Source of the DNA: Streptomyces smyrnaeus | GTDB taxonomy: Bacteria > Actinomycetota > Actinomycetes > Streptomycetales > Streptomycetaceae | NCBI RefSeq assembly: GCF_017676345.1 | Contig: NZ_JAFFZM010000014.1 | Location: 185,316-249,315, forward strand | Length of the DNA stretch: 64,000 bases | Reading direction: 5' to 3' | In this document: piece by piece, positions 34,406-43,700 of the stretch | Position numbering within the stretch: position 1 is the first letter of the stretch | How the letters are laid out: every line of letters starts with the position of its first letter | The notes under the pieces: generated by a model | The model's input: only the letters and a program-made list of their open reading frames with translations | The model's database searches: none | What the model was told of the DNA's origin: nothing | Position numbers and translations under genes: made by a program

Positions 34406-34431
34406 ATGGCTACTATAGCCATGGCTACTAT
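34406..34431. promoter_or_regulatory. palindromic MarR operator
   Basis: Perfect palindrome ATGGCTA (34406-34412), CTA, TAGCCAT (34416-34422). The sequence ATGGCTACTAT recurs directly at 34421-34431, giving three half-sites in 26 bases. Its AT content is well above its surroundings, and it sits just before the MarR start. It is probably the autoregulatory site and overlaps the promoter. Confidence 0.75.
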
Positions 34432-34924
34432 CTGCCGAGGGGAACCCTGAGAGTCAGCGGGCGGGTGGCGGAGGTGCGTGTCGGTCCTGTCGGTCCTGTC
34501 GGCCTCGTTGGTCTCGTTGGTCTCGTTCGTCTTGCCCAGGGGAGCGGTCAGCCCAGGTCCCCACCGGGACTGCGAGGGCGGTTGCGGCAGAGGGAGCGTG
34601 GGCGGCCGGCAGGGCGGTCACCGTATCGAGGGCGACGTCGAGGGCAGCCGAGAAGCAGGTCTTCCTGGCGTGCGAGGTCGGAATCGTGACTGGCTCAGGG
34701 AAGTCTTCATACTCGTCATGAGCGGCCAACGAGTTGTGCCCGGCCGCCGAGGTCTGGCCGCCCGTGCCGGAGCCCTCCCTGCTGCCTGAGACAACGGCCA
34801 TGGGCGACACGGTCTTGAAAGGCTCTCGGGGACTGCGGGGATGGACGAGTCCGCCTGAGACTGGGTCACGCGAGCCGAGCCTTGGCGTGGCCGGCAGGTC
34901 GGCGTGGTGGTGGCGCCGGGTGGG
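34432..34924. other. non-coding stretch with tandem nonamers
   Basis: No reading frame here has convincing codon use or homology. Beside the MarR operator there are six degenerate 9-base units (34480-34533). The remainder is moderately GC-rich without recognised structure. Confidence 0.5.
34480..34533 (+). repeat. six tandem 9-base degenerate repeats
   Basis: Units GTCGGTCCT (twice), GTCGGCCTC, GTTGGTCTC (twice) and GTTCGTCTT follow each other without gaps. They lie downstream of the MarR operator in a stretch without a convincing gene. Confidence 0.8.
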
Positions 34925-35548
34925 TCAGGAGATGAAGTCGTGGAGGGCGGGCAGTGCCGCGGTCGTTCCGATTGGTGCTATGTGGACCACGGCTTCCTCG
35001 AACTGGAAGTAGGAGAGCCCTTCGTGGCGCGGGCCGATGACGAGAAGGTTGCTCCCGCGGCGCCAAGCGGCGTGCCGCCAGTCGCCGGGCCCCATGGCCA
35101 GGGTGCCGCCTTCGGTGGTGAGATCGCGCTCTGGGGGGCCGAGGCGTTGGGTGAAACCGGTGATGGCGTCGTCGATCTGCGCGTCGAACACCTCCCGTCC
35201 GGCGTTCTCGTGGCTGGACCAGCCGGGCAACGTGCCCCAGAAGTCCTCAGCCCATTCCTCGCCACCAACCCAGTAGAAGTGGGCGAACGACAGGGACAAG
35301 TGATCCCCGACGTAGGCGAGATGGCCTTCGGCGGTGATGAGAGTGTCCTCCAGGGGCAAGTCGTCGCTTTCCCGCCAGCCCAGACGCCCCACTGCTGCTT
35401 CGAAGACCGCCCGGTCGTCCCACGGCAGTTCCGCCAGGCCGACGATCTGCTGCACCAGGAGGGGTGTGACGGGGCAGGCGGCGACGTGGTCGGCGATCGG
35501 GTCCTCGTCTGTCATGGCGGAAACGATATCCAGCCCGTATGACGACAT
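34925..35548 (-). CDS. hypothetical protein
   Basis: 207 residues, not recognised. Acidic overall, with AHFYWVGGEEWAEDFWGTLPGW in the centre and a C-terminal SYFQFEEAVVHIAPIGTTAALPALHDFIS. The Trp/Glu-rich pattern recalls small immunity or SUKH-like proteins, but no diagnostic motif is seen. There is no signal peptide or TM. ATG at 35548 follows AGGGAG; an internal ATG at 35515 lacks an SD. The neighbourhood includes a decayed regulator gene and long non-coding DNA, suggesting a variable region. Confidence 0.6.
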   Translation of the reverse strand: MSSYGLDIVSAMTDEDPIADHVAACPVTPLLVQQIVGLAELPWDDRAVFEAAVGRLGWRESDDLPLEDTLITAEGHLAYVGDHLSLSFAHFYWVGGEEWAEDFWGTLPGWSSHENAGREVFDAQIDDAITGFTQRLGPPERDLTTEGGTLAMGPGDWRHAAWRRGSNLLVIGPRHEGLSYFQFEEAVVHIAPIGTTAALPALHDFIS

Positions 35549-35600
35549 CGGCTCTCCCTCTACGTGACCTTGTGGGCCCGTGGGACGCGTGGAGAAGACC

Positions 35601-35802
35601 TCACGGCCAGTGCACAGAATCCGGCAGAGCCAGGACGGGTAGCTGGGCCTTTGCCGGATGACGCAGCTTTCCGTTTAAGCGGACGGGTACAGCGCGTGCG
35701 GCGTCCGTCTCGCTCATACGGCTGAAGTGTCCGGCCTGTTCGAGATCGCCGACGGCGCGCTGGGCGGTGCGTTCGGTGATGCGGCAGGTCCTTCGACTCC
35801 GC
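35601..35802 (-). pseudogene. remnant of a winged-helix transcriptional regulator gene
   Basis: On the minus strand the translation reads RITERTAQRAVGDLEQAGHFSR from about 35783, then a diverged tail with HPAKAQLPVL and a stop at 35601-35603. The ITERTAQR-(V)-x-DLE-x-AG block matches the recognition helix and wing of a common actinobacterial helix-turn-helix regulator family (GITERTAQRIVADLEEAGY). No start codon with an SD and no N-terminal half is found; upstream sequence is unrelated. The tail contains a TTA codon. Interpreted as a 5'-deleted relic; the rest of 35549-35847 is empty. Confidence 0.6.
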
Positions 35803-35847
35803 CAACGGTGATCAACGCAGTCGGATCGTCGCCGATCCGGCGTGCGT

Positions 35848-36843
35848 TCACCTGCTCCTGGTCTCGGAGGGCCGGGGTCCTGCGGCGCGGCGGAGCCGGT
35901 TGGCGATCGCGAGTCCCAGCCCCTCCTCCGCCGGCAGCGGCGCGACGATGAGGTCGCACCCTTGCTGGTCGAGCTCGCGCAAGAACCCGTACAGCCCGTG
36001 CGCGTAGGCGCCCATCGAGGTGGGGATCGTCACCTGGGCGTGTGCCTTGACCGGGGAGTCGGCGAGGGAGGGAGGCAGGAAGACGCCCACCTGGTGCCCG
36101 AGCTCCTGTTCGCGCTCCGCTTCGGCGACGAGGTTCTCGGGTTCGACGAGGACGACCCGGGCGCGCGGCGCGTAGTGGGAGGGATGCTGGCCCGGCACGC
36201 GGACGCGGCTGGTGGAGGGGACCGCGAGCGGGTGCCCCAGGACCGCTTCGAGGTCCTCGCGCGTGGCTCCGCCCGGCCGCAGGATGCTCGGGACATCGCC
36301 CGTGACGTCGACGATGGTCGACTCGACGCCGACCCCGCAGGGGCCGCCGTCCAGCACGAAGTCGACCCCGTCCCCGAGCTCGGCGCGAACGTGGTCGGCC
36401 GTGGTGGGGCTGACCGAGCCGAAGCGGTTGGCAGAGGGTGCCGCCACACCGCCGCCGAAGGTCTTGAGCAGGGTGAGCGCGACGGGATGGCCGGGCACGC
36501 GCACGGCCACCGTCCGCAGGCCGCCGGTTGCTTCGAGAGGCACCCGGTGCCCGCGTCGCAGGACCAGTGTGAGGGGGCCCGGCCAAAAGTGCTCGGCCAG
36601 CAGGCGGGCCGCCGCGGGCACGTCCTCGGCCCAGTCGTCGAGGTGGTCCGCGCCGCTGATGTGGACGATCAGCGGATGGGTGGGCGGGCGCCCCTTGACC
36701 TGGAAGATGCGCGCGAGGGCGGTGGGGTCCTCGGCGTTGGCGCCCAGCCCGTAGACGGTTTCGGTCGGGAGGGCCACCAGGCCCCCGGCGCGCAGCACAT
36801 CGGCCGCCTTGCCGATGTCGATGTCACTGGTTCGTGCGGTCAC
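35848..36843 (-). CDS. sua5: L-threonylcarbamoyladenylate synthase, long Sua5 form
   Basis: 331 residues. The N-terminal YrdC/TsaC domain (about 1-200) has GGLVALPTETVYGLGANA, KGRPPTHPL and APSANRFGSVSPTTADHV. The C-terminal Sua5 domain (about 225-325) begins after a HYAPRA linker. It makes threonylcarbamoyl-AMP from threonine, bicarbonate and ATP for t6A at position 37 of ANN-decoding tRNAs. GTG at 36843 is the only reasonable start; GGGAGG directly abuts it, leaving no spacer. A beta-carbonic anhydrase gene lies upstream and could supply bicarbonate. Streptomycetes usually also carry a short Sua5 near the atp genes, so this may be a second copy. Confidence 0.88.
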   Translation of the reverse strand: MTARTSDIDIGKAADVLRAGGLVALPTETVYGLGANAEDPTALARIFQVKGRPPTHPLIVHISGADHLDDWAEDVPAAARLLAEHFWPGPLTLVLRRGHRVPLEATGGLRTVAVRVPGHPVALTLLKTFGGGVAAPSANRFGSVSPTTADHVRAELGDGVDFVLDGGPCGVGVESTIVDVTGDVPSILRPGGATREDLEAVLGHPLAVPSTSRVRVPGQHPSHYAPRARVVLVEPENLVAEAEREQELGHQVGVFLPPSLADSPVKAHAQVTIPTSMGAYAHGLYGFLRELDQQGCDLIVAPLPAEEGLGLAIANRLRRAAGPRPSETRSR

Positions 36844-36983
36844 CCTCCCGATTCTTGCACCGTTCCGCTTGCCGCATCCGGTGGGCCGGGATGCTCTTGG
36901 CGCATTCGATGAGCCGGGGCCGGCAACACCGCGCGGTCCGCCCGCGGGACAGGCCCGTGGGACCGGGGCGGGCCCGCCGGGTC

Positions 36984-37625
36984 CTACCGTGGAGAGGCGG
37001 CAGGCTTGCTCAGGCCGTGGGAGGCGACCAGCTGCGCGCTGCCGTCGGCCAGCCGGTAGGACACACCCACCACGGCCAGGCGGCCGGCCGCCACCTTCTC
37101 GGCCAGGACGCGGGAGCGGTCCAGCAGCAGGTCCACGGTGTGCCGGATGTGCTCGTGAAGGATCTCCTCGTCCTGGCCGCGTCCGGCGGCGCGGGCCGCC
37201 AGCACGCTCGGGGTCACCCGCTCGACGACGTCACGGACGAAGCCGGCGGGCGCCCTGCCGCCGTCGGCGGCCTCCTTGGCTGCCGCGATCGCGCCGCACG
37301 AGTCGTGGCCCAGGACCACGACCAGCGGGCAGTCCAGCACGCTCGCCCCGTACTCGATGCTGCCCAGCACCTCCGCACCGACCACGTGCCCGGCTGTGCG
37401 GACCACGAACAGGTCGCCCAGTCCCCGGTCGAAGATGATCTCGGCGGCCAGCCGGGAATCGGAGCACCCGAACAGCACCGCAAAGGGGCTCTGCCCCGGT
37501 GCGGTCGCGGCACGGCGCGCGGCGTCCTGGTTGGGGTGCTCGGGCGAACCGGTGACGAACCGCTGGTTGCCGGCCAGCAGCATCTCGAAGGCGTCGTCGG
37601 GAGTCGGCGTCAGTGTCTCAGTCAT
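36984..37625 (-). CDS. beta-class carbonic anhydrase
   Basis: 213 residues. Zinc ligands are Cys54 (GCSDSR, with the Asp56/Arg58 dyad), His107 and Cys110 (GHDSCGA). GLGDLFVVRTAGHVV is the usual core. It interconverts CO2 and bicarbonate in the cytoplasm. ATG at 37625 has only a weak SD. There is no signal peptide, unlike secreted streptomycete paralogues. It is 140 bases upstream of the Sua5 gene on the same strand; cotranscription is possible. Confidence 0.93.
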   Translation of the reverse strand: MTETLTPTPDDAFEMLLAGNQRFVTGSPEHPNQDAARRAATAPGQSPFAVLFGCSDSRLAAEIIFDRGLGDLFVVRTAGHVVGAEVLGSIEYGASVLDCPLVVVLGHDSCGAIAAAKEAADGGRAPAGFVRDVVERVTPSVLAARAAGRGQDEEILHEHIRHTVDLLLDRSRVLAEKVAAGRLAVVGVSYRLADGSAQLVASHGLSKPAASPR

Positions 37626-38226
37626 GGCCGCAGGTTATGCGACGACGAAAGCAGCAGGCCGGGGCAGCACTCCCTCCACGCGTCTGCCTGAACGGACCGG
37701 AGTCGTCACCATGCACCGCTCTCACGGCCCGCACCGTCAGCCCAAGCCGCTCTCGGTGTGGTGGGACACCGCCGCCCCACCGGTCCACCGCCGCGACACG
37801 CCGGGGCTCCCGCAGCGGGGCAGAGCCCAACCGCCGTCCCGAGACACTCCGTAGTCAACTGCTGCGCTCCTACGCGTACTGCATGCTGCGTGACCGAATG
37901 CTGCGTGACCGACGGATGCTCGGCAAGCCCGGCAAGGGCCTCTTCTACTACGTCTGCTACAAGGACGACACCCGCCGTAGTACTGCGGACTGGGCAGCCC
38001 AGCACCCACCAGTACCTCCGGGCCCAACTCGCCGCGCGGCACCCGTCGGCTTCGGGCCGGCGCAGGACGGCGTGCCGGACGCCGGAAGTCCGCTACCACC
38101 GGCCCCGCCGCGAGATCCACCTCCAGGTGACCGTATCCGCCGCCACGGCCTCTGACCTGGCGCGGCCGACCCCCCGGGCGCTGGCCCCCGGGCGGACGAT
38201 GTGACCCCGACCGGCCGTGTTTTGTG
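37626..38226. other. gene-poor stretch upstream of carbonic anhydrase
   Basis: No complete gene was recognised. A plus-strand frame around 37900-37990 encodes GKPGKGLFYYVCYKDDTR, which looks protein-like but has no start with an SD and is flanked by low-complexity sequence. A 14-base sequence ATGCTGCGTGACCG occurs twice in tandem near 37883-37911. Confidence 0.45.
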
Positions 38227-38299
38227 CGCCCCCGGCAGGACTCGAACCTGCGGCCAAGCGCTTAGAAGGCGCCTGCTCTATCCACTGAGCTACGGGGGC
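38227..38299 (-). tRNA. tRNA-Arg (anticodon UCU)
   Basis: 73-base cloverleaf on the minus strand. The acceptor stem is GCCCCCG/CGGGGGC with discriminator G, the D-arm contains TAGCTCAGTGGATAGAGC, the anticodon loop is CTTCTAA (anticodon TCT, reading AGA), and the T-loop is GGTTCGAATCC. CCA is not encoded. AGA is a rare codon in high-GC streptomycetes. No integrase or att duplication was seen beside it. Confidence 0.95.
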
Positions 38300-38625
38300 C
38301 GGCCTCCGTCGCGGGGTGGGCGGGCTCGCCGTCCCCCGTGACCACGGCGGGGTCAAGGATAGGGGGCCGTGCGGCTCGTCCTGTTCGCTTCACGGCCGCG
38401 ACGCTTTGTGGAGGTTCCGTGAAGCGGTCCCGATAATCGCAGGCGGGTGCGATTCATGCAGCGGTTTTGGCGGCGTGGGGTGCGGGTGTTGCGCAGTCGT
38501 TATGGGGGCGGCGGGGTGGCAGGTGGGTCATGCGGGGTGAATGGTACGAAAGGGGTCATTCGATGGTGAAACCACTCAATTTCATCGTCCGCAACCGCGA
38601 ATAAGCTTCAAAACTGCCGCAAAAT

Positions 38626-38640
38626 TGGGCATTCTGCCCA
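38626..38640. promoter_or_regulatory. 15-bp palindrome abutting the dynA start
   Basis: TGGGCA-TTC-TGCCCA is a perfect 15-base palindrome ending one base before the proposed dynA GTG. It replaces the expected SD, so it may be an operator or mRNA hairpin controlling initiation. The rest of 38300-38641 has no gene; about 38540-38625 is AT-rich and probably holds the promoter. Confidence 0.45.
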
Positions 38641-38641
38641 T

Positions 38642-40768
38642 GTGGCGATCTTGGACGTACGGCTCGAACTGCTCGACGCGCTCACCGCACTGCGGGAGCG
38701 CGTCGCTGCCGCGCGCTTCCCCCTCCCCTTGCCGGGCGCCGAACGCGCCCGCCGCTCCAGGGACGAGCTGCTCTCCCAGCTCGACGACTACCTCGTCCCG
38801 CGCGTGCGCACCCCCGAGGCGCCGCTGCTCGCGGTGATCGGGGGTTCCACGGGCGCGGGCAAGTCGACGCTGGTCAACTCGCTCGTGGGGCGCAAGGTCA
38901 GCGAGGCCGGGGTGCTGCGGCCCACGACGCGCACGCCTGTGCTGGTCTGCCATCCGGACGACCGGGGGTGGTTCGTAGGACAGCGTGTGCTGCCCCGGCT
39001 GGAGCGGGTCTGGATGCCCCGGCAGGACGCGGCGGCCGGTACGCCAGGCATGCTCGGCGTACCCGGCATGTCCGGCGGCGGTGCCTCCGGCGGTACCGGC
39101 CCGCACAGCCCTCACGACTCGCACGGCGCTCACGACTCGCACGGCCCCGACGGCAGTCACGGCATGCACGGCACCAACGGCGGGCACGGCGGGCGGGACG
39201 GCGCGGGCGGAGGCACCGACCGCTTCGGCGGCCGGACGGCGGCCGACCGCTCCACCGACTGGGAGAGCGGCTGGGCAGCGGACTGGGACCCGGGGCGGGG
39301 TGCCGGACGGGACGCCGTCCGCGATTCCGGGCGGGAGGCGGCCTGGGACGGCGGCTGGGGCGCCGGGCCCGAGGCGGACTGGGAGACCGAGTGGGACGCC
39401 GAGCGGGACGAGCCCCGGCGACTCCTCCGCCTGGAGACCGACAGCGGTCTGCCCCCCGGCCTCGCGCTGCTCGATGCGCCCGACATCGACTCCCTCGTCG
39501 CACACAACCGCGATCTGGCCGCCGAACTGATCTGCGCCGCCGACATCTGGGTGCTCGTCACCACTGCCGCGCGCTACGGCGATGCCATCCCCTGGCATCT
39601 GCTGCGCACGGCCAAGGAGTACGACGTCACCCTCGCCACCGTCCTCGACCGGGTGCCGCACCAGATGGCCGCCGAGGTCACCGCGCAGTACGGCCTGCTG
39701 CTGGAACGCGAAGGCCTCGGACAGGTGCCCCGCTTCACCATCCCAGAGCTGCCCGAATCGGCGGGCGGCTCCGGACTGCTGCCCGTCTCGGCCGTCTGCG
39801 GGCTGCGCGACTGGCTGGAAGAGCGCGCGAGGGACGCCGACGCCCGGTACGCGGCGGCCAGCCGTACAGCGGACGGCACGCTGGCCTCGCTGCGCCCCCG
39901 TATCACCGCCCTCGCCGGCGCCTCCGCCGCACAGCACGCGGCAGCCGATCGGCTCACCCGGCTCATCGAAACCACCTACGAGAACGCCGGGAAGCGCCTG
40001 CGCACCCGTATCGCCGACGGCGAACTGCTGGCCGGGGACGCGGCCGAGCACTGGCGCTGCTTCCCCACCGACAGCGACGGCGACGAACTCTTCGACGCCT
40101 TCGCCGACGGCCTGACCGCGCTGCTGTCCGGCGCGGTCGCGGCCGCCGACGAACGCATCGCCGAACTGCGCCGTGGCGTGCCGGGCCTGGAGGAGTGCGC
40201 CCGGCTTCTCCCGGGCGGCCAGAGCGAGCGTGACGAGGCGGTGGGCCGGATCGGCGTGATGGTGCGCCGATGGCGCCGCTGCGTCGAGGAACTGGCCGAG
40301 GAGGAGACACACGCCGCAGGCCGCGCCGCCTGCGGCGAGGAGGAGACCGAGCGCGTCGCCGGGCTGCTGGCCGCCGCCCTCCTCGGCGGACGCCGGGCAG
40401 CGGGCGCCGACGACGCCCTGGAGGAACTGCTCGGCGAAGCAAACGCCCTCGAGCTGCGCGAGCAGTGCGCTCAGCTGCTGGAGGACTGTGTGCAGCGCGT
40501 GCTGTACGGCGAGTGCGACCTGAGACTCGCCCCGCTGGAGGAGCTCAACGCCGGGCCGGAACCCCAGATGGAACTGATCGCCGCGTTCTCCGTACTGGAC
40601 AAGCTCAACAGGACGCACGGGCTGCACGAGCCGCACCAGCTCCGCGAGCTCCACCGGCCGCAGGAGCTGAGCAAGGCGGACGTGACCGCCCGTGAATTCC
40701 CGCCGACGCGTAGCCCGCTCGGCCCGGACGGCACGCGCGGTCTGCAGAGCGCGCACATGGAGAGGTGA
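38642..40768 (+). CDS. dynA: dynamin-like GTPase DynA
   Basis: 708 residues. P-loop VIGGSTGAGKST (Lys74), switch-region RPTTRTPV, G3-like LLDAPDIDS and a long helical C-terminal half typical of bacterial dynamins. Between the switch region and G3 is a His/Gly/Asp/Trp-rich low-complexity insert (about residues 140-255), probably surface-exposed. There is no TM segment. It is coupled to a larger partner with two TM helices, then a single-strand-binding protein: the dynA-dynB-ssbB order I recall from Streptomyces sporulation work, where the pair stabilises FtsZ rings at sporulation septa. GTG at 38642 lacks an SD. Confidence 0.83.
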   Translation: MAILDVRLELLDALTALRERVAAARFPLPLPGAERARRSRDELLSQLDDYLVPRVRTPEAPLLAVIGGSTGAGKSTLVNSLVGRKVSEAGVLRPTTRTPVLVCHPDDRGWFVGQRVLPRLERVWMPRQDAAAGTPGMLGVPGMSGGGASGGTGPHSPHDSHGAHDSHGPDGSHGMHGTNGGHGGRDGAGGGTDRFGGRTAADRSTDWESGWAADWDPGRGAGRDAVRDSGREAAWDGGWGAGPEADWETEWDAERDEPRRLLRLETDSGLPPGLALLDAPDIDSLVAHNRDLAAELICAADIWVLVTTAARYGDAIPWHLLRTAKEYDVTLATVLDRVPHQMAAEVTAQYGLLLEREGLGQVPRFTIPELPESAGGSGLLPVSAVCGLRDWLEERARDADARYAAASRTADGTLASLRPRITALAGASAAQHAAADRLTRLIETTYENAGKRLRTRIADGELLAGDAAEHWRCFPTDSDGDELFDAFADGLTALLSGAVAAADERIAELRRGVPGLEECARLLPGGQSERDEAVGRIGVMVRRWRRCVEELAEEETHAAGRAACGEEETERVAGLLAAALLGGRRAAGADDALEELLGEANALELREQCAQLLEDCVQRVLYGECDLRLAPLEELNAGPEPQMELIAAFSVLDKLNRTHGLHEPHQLRELHRPQELSKADVTAREFPPTRSPLGPDGTRGLQSAHMER

Positions 40769-43700
40769 CAGCAGTGACGTCCACCGATGCCACCAACCCC
40801 GGAGCGGGTGAGCCGCCCGAGCGGTCCGGACGACCTGTTCGGCCCGAACCAACTGATCGGCCCGAACCAACTGATCGGGCAGTGCGGTCTGAGCGGTCCG
40901 AGCGCTGGCGCAGCTGCTGGCCCGACGGCTGGGTCAGCCCGCACAGCGAGCCCGTCGAGGGGCAGCTGGAGCTCAGCTTGGACGAGGAGGCCCCGCCCCG
41001 GCAGGCCCCCTCGCACAGCGGACCCGACGGATCGCTGGGCCACCGTGCCGCCGCCGACCTGCCGCGCCAGCAGTCGGAGGCCGCAGCAGCCGGCCCGTCG
41101 GAGGCCGGACGCGTCCCGTGGCAACCGGACGGGACGAGCGGTTCGGAAGAGCAGCCGGACGGAACGGGCGAGCGGCGCGCTTGTGACGAGCCGGAGGACT
41201 CCGAGCAGCGGGCCGAGCGGAGCGGCGGCACGGGGGCGGCGGAGCGCCCGGAGAACAGCCGCAGCCACACCGACGGGGACCGCTCCCACCGGGGCACCGA
41301 GCCGCCGGACGTTCACGCGTACGCGATCGGCCCCGAGCCCGCCTGGGACGACGGCGTCATCGCCCGTAGAGCCCGCGCCGAGCGTGCCGAACGGGCGGCC
41401 CCGCTCGCCCCGCGCGCCGAGCACGGGGAGCCCGCCGGGTATGCGGAGCGCGCCGAGCACGGGGTGGAGCGCGCGGAGGAGGCTGCACGGGCCGAGCACG
41501 CCGCCGCCGAGCACGTCGCCGCCGAGGCGGAGGCCGGTCTCCGGGCGCCGAAGCCACGGGGGCACGCCAGTGAGACGGACAGCACGGAGCGGGGGGCGGG
41601 CCATCCAAGGCCCGGCTTCGCCCCCACCCCGCCCTGGCGCGGCACCGCCTGGCCGAAGCCCCCCTACGGCACTGCCTGTGAGGCCGGACAGGAAACGCCG
41701 CCGCCCGCCGCCCCGACACCCCCGCCGGCCGTCCAGGAGTCCTCAACCCCGGCCGTACCAAAGACGCCCGTCCAGTCCGCACAGGAGACACCCATCCAGG
41801 CCGCACAGGGGACAACCGCCCAGGCCGCACAGGAGACCCTCGCCCAGGCCGCACAGCGCGGCAATCCCGACAGGGGCGTCGGCCAGGACGTCGAAAAGGG
41901 AACCCACCAGGACACCGGAACGGCCTCCTCCAGGAACATCGAAAGGGACCTGTGCCGGGACATCACAAGGGACCTCCGCAGGGACATCCGTAGGGACCCC
42001 CGGTGCGACGCGGGAGAGAGTGCCCTGCGCAAGCGGCTCGGGGCCCTCCGCGAACTCGTCGGACTGTCACGCACCCGGCTGGACACCGACGTGCTCGCCG
42101 AGGCGGGAAAGGTGCTGGACGAAGCGGCGACGCGCCGAGCGTTGCCCCGCTCCTACACCACCGTCGCCCTCGCGGGCGCGACAGGCAGCGGAAAGTCGTC
42201 CCTGTTCAACGCGTTGACAGGCGGACGCCTCTCCGAAGTGGGCATGCGCCGCCCCACCACTGCGGCACCGGTGGCGTGCACCTGGGAGGCGGGCCGGTAC
42301 AGCGACGGCGGGCCCGACGGGCTCCTGGACAGACTGGGCATCCCGCAGCACGCACGGCACCGTACGCACGACGGCACACTGAGCGGCCTCATCCTCGTCG
42401 ACCTGCCCGACCACGACTCCGTCGCACCAGGGCACCGCGAACAGGTGGACCGGATGCTGGAACTGGTCGACGCGGTGGTGTGGGTCGTCGACCCGGAGAA
42501 GTACGCCGACGCGCTGCTGCACGAGGGCTATCTGCGACAGCTCGCCGGGCACGCCGAGGTGACGTTCGTCGTCCTCAACCAGACGGACCGGCTCACCCGG
42601 GACGCCGTGGATGTCGTCCTGGACGACTTGCGGCGGCTGCTGGACGAGGACGGTATGGCACTGGGCGAGCACGGGGAGCCGGGAGCGGTCGTGCTGTCCG
42701 CCTCCGCCCTCACCCACGAGGGCATCGACGTCCTGCGCGAGGAGTTGGGCGAGTTCGTCGCACAGCAGCGCGCCGCCGTCCTGCGGCTGACCGCCGACCT
42801 CGACGACGCGATGGAACGGCTGCGCCCCGTCTACGCCGAGCCCGGGCCCGGTACCGAGGACGGCCCCATCGGGCTGACCGAGCGCGCCCGTGAGGACTTC
42901 GAGGACCGTCTGGCCGTCGCCGTCGGCGCCGCTGCCGCCGGACAGGCCGCCGAGCGGGCCTGGCTGCGCCAGGCCGAGCACTCCGCCGGCATCCCCTGGG
43001 TGCGCGCACTGCGCTGGTACGCCTCCAGGCCCACCCAGGAGCGGGACGAGTCGGCCCCGACTCCCCTGGGGGAGGCCCAGGGAGGGGAGCACGAAGGCAC
43101 CGCCGTCGGTCGGCCCGCCCGCCGCGAGACCCTGCAGCAGCCGCTCGCCGCCCGGCCGGTGGTGGCGCAGGCCGTACGGGAGTTGGCGGACGCGGCAGCG
43201 AGCGGTCTGCCCGGCGCCTGGGCGCGCACCGTACGCGAGTCCGCCCGGCGCGGTGCCGCGGGCCTGCCGGAGGTGCTGGACGAGGTCATGGAGGTGTGCG
43301 CCTCCGGACCGGACGCGGCGCGGACGGCGTCGATGACGGACATCGCCCTGGGGATGGACGCCAACTGGCCGACGCGGGCCGCCGCACTGACTGGCCGCGC
43401 CGCACCGATCGTGCCCAATCAGCAGCCTTCCGCGGACGCGTCCGCGAGGTGGCGCGGAAGGGACGAGCCGACGGATGCCACCGCGGCGGCGGCCGGGCCT
43501 CAGGGCGTACCCGGGGCGGCGGCCGGACCGATCGCGGATGCTGCGGAAGGGGTGGAAGAGGAATCGCGGGGCGCGGGCAGGCGCACGGGCCTGGGGGCAC
43601 GCGTGCCGCGCCCGACCTGGCACACCGCGGCTTTCGCGGGCCAGTGGCTGCTGTTGGCCCTGCAGGCGGTGGGAGCCGTGTGGGCGGTCGCGATGGTCGT

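Noticed and set aside
34454..34810. Possible small gene on the minus strand after the MarR operator
   Set aside because: It includes the tandem nonamers as coding, has no SD and no recognisable domain.
35714..36586. 290-codon minus-strand open frame
   Set aside because: A shadow of the Sua5 gene in another frame, Arg/Pro-rich throughout.
37613..38155. Plus-strand open frame between carbonic anhydrase and tRNA-Arg
   Set aside because: One short block looks protein-like, but the flanks are low-complexity, there is no SD, and no family was recognised.
38227..38299. tRNA-Arg as an integration site of a mobile element
   Set aside because: No integrase, excisionase or duplicated tRNA 3' end was seen on either side.
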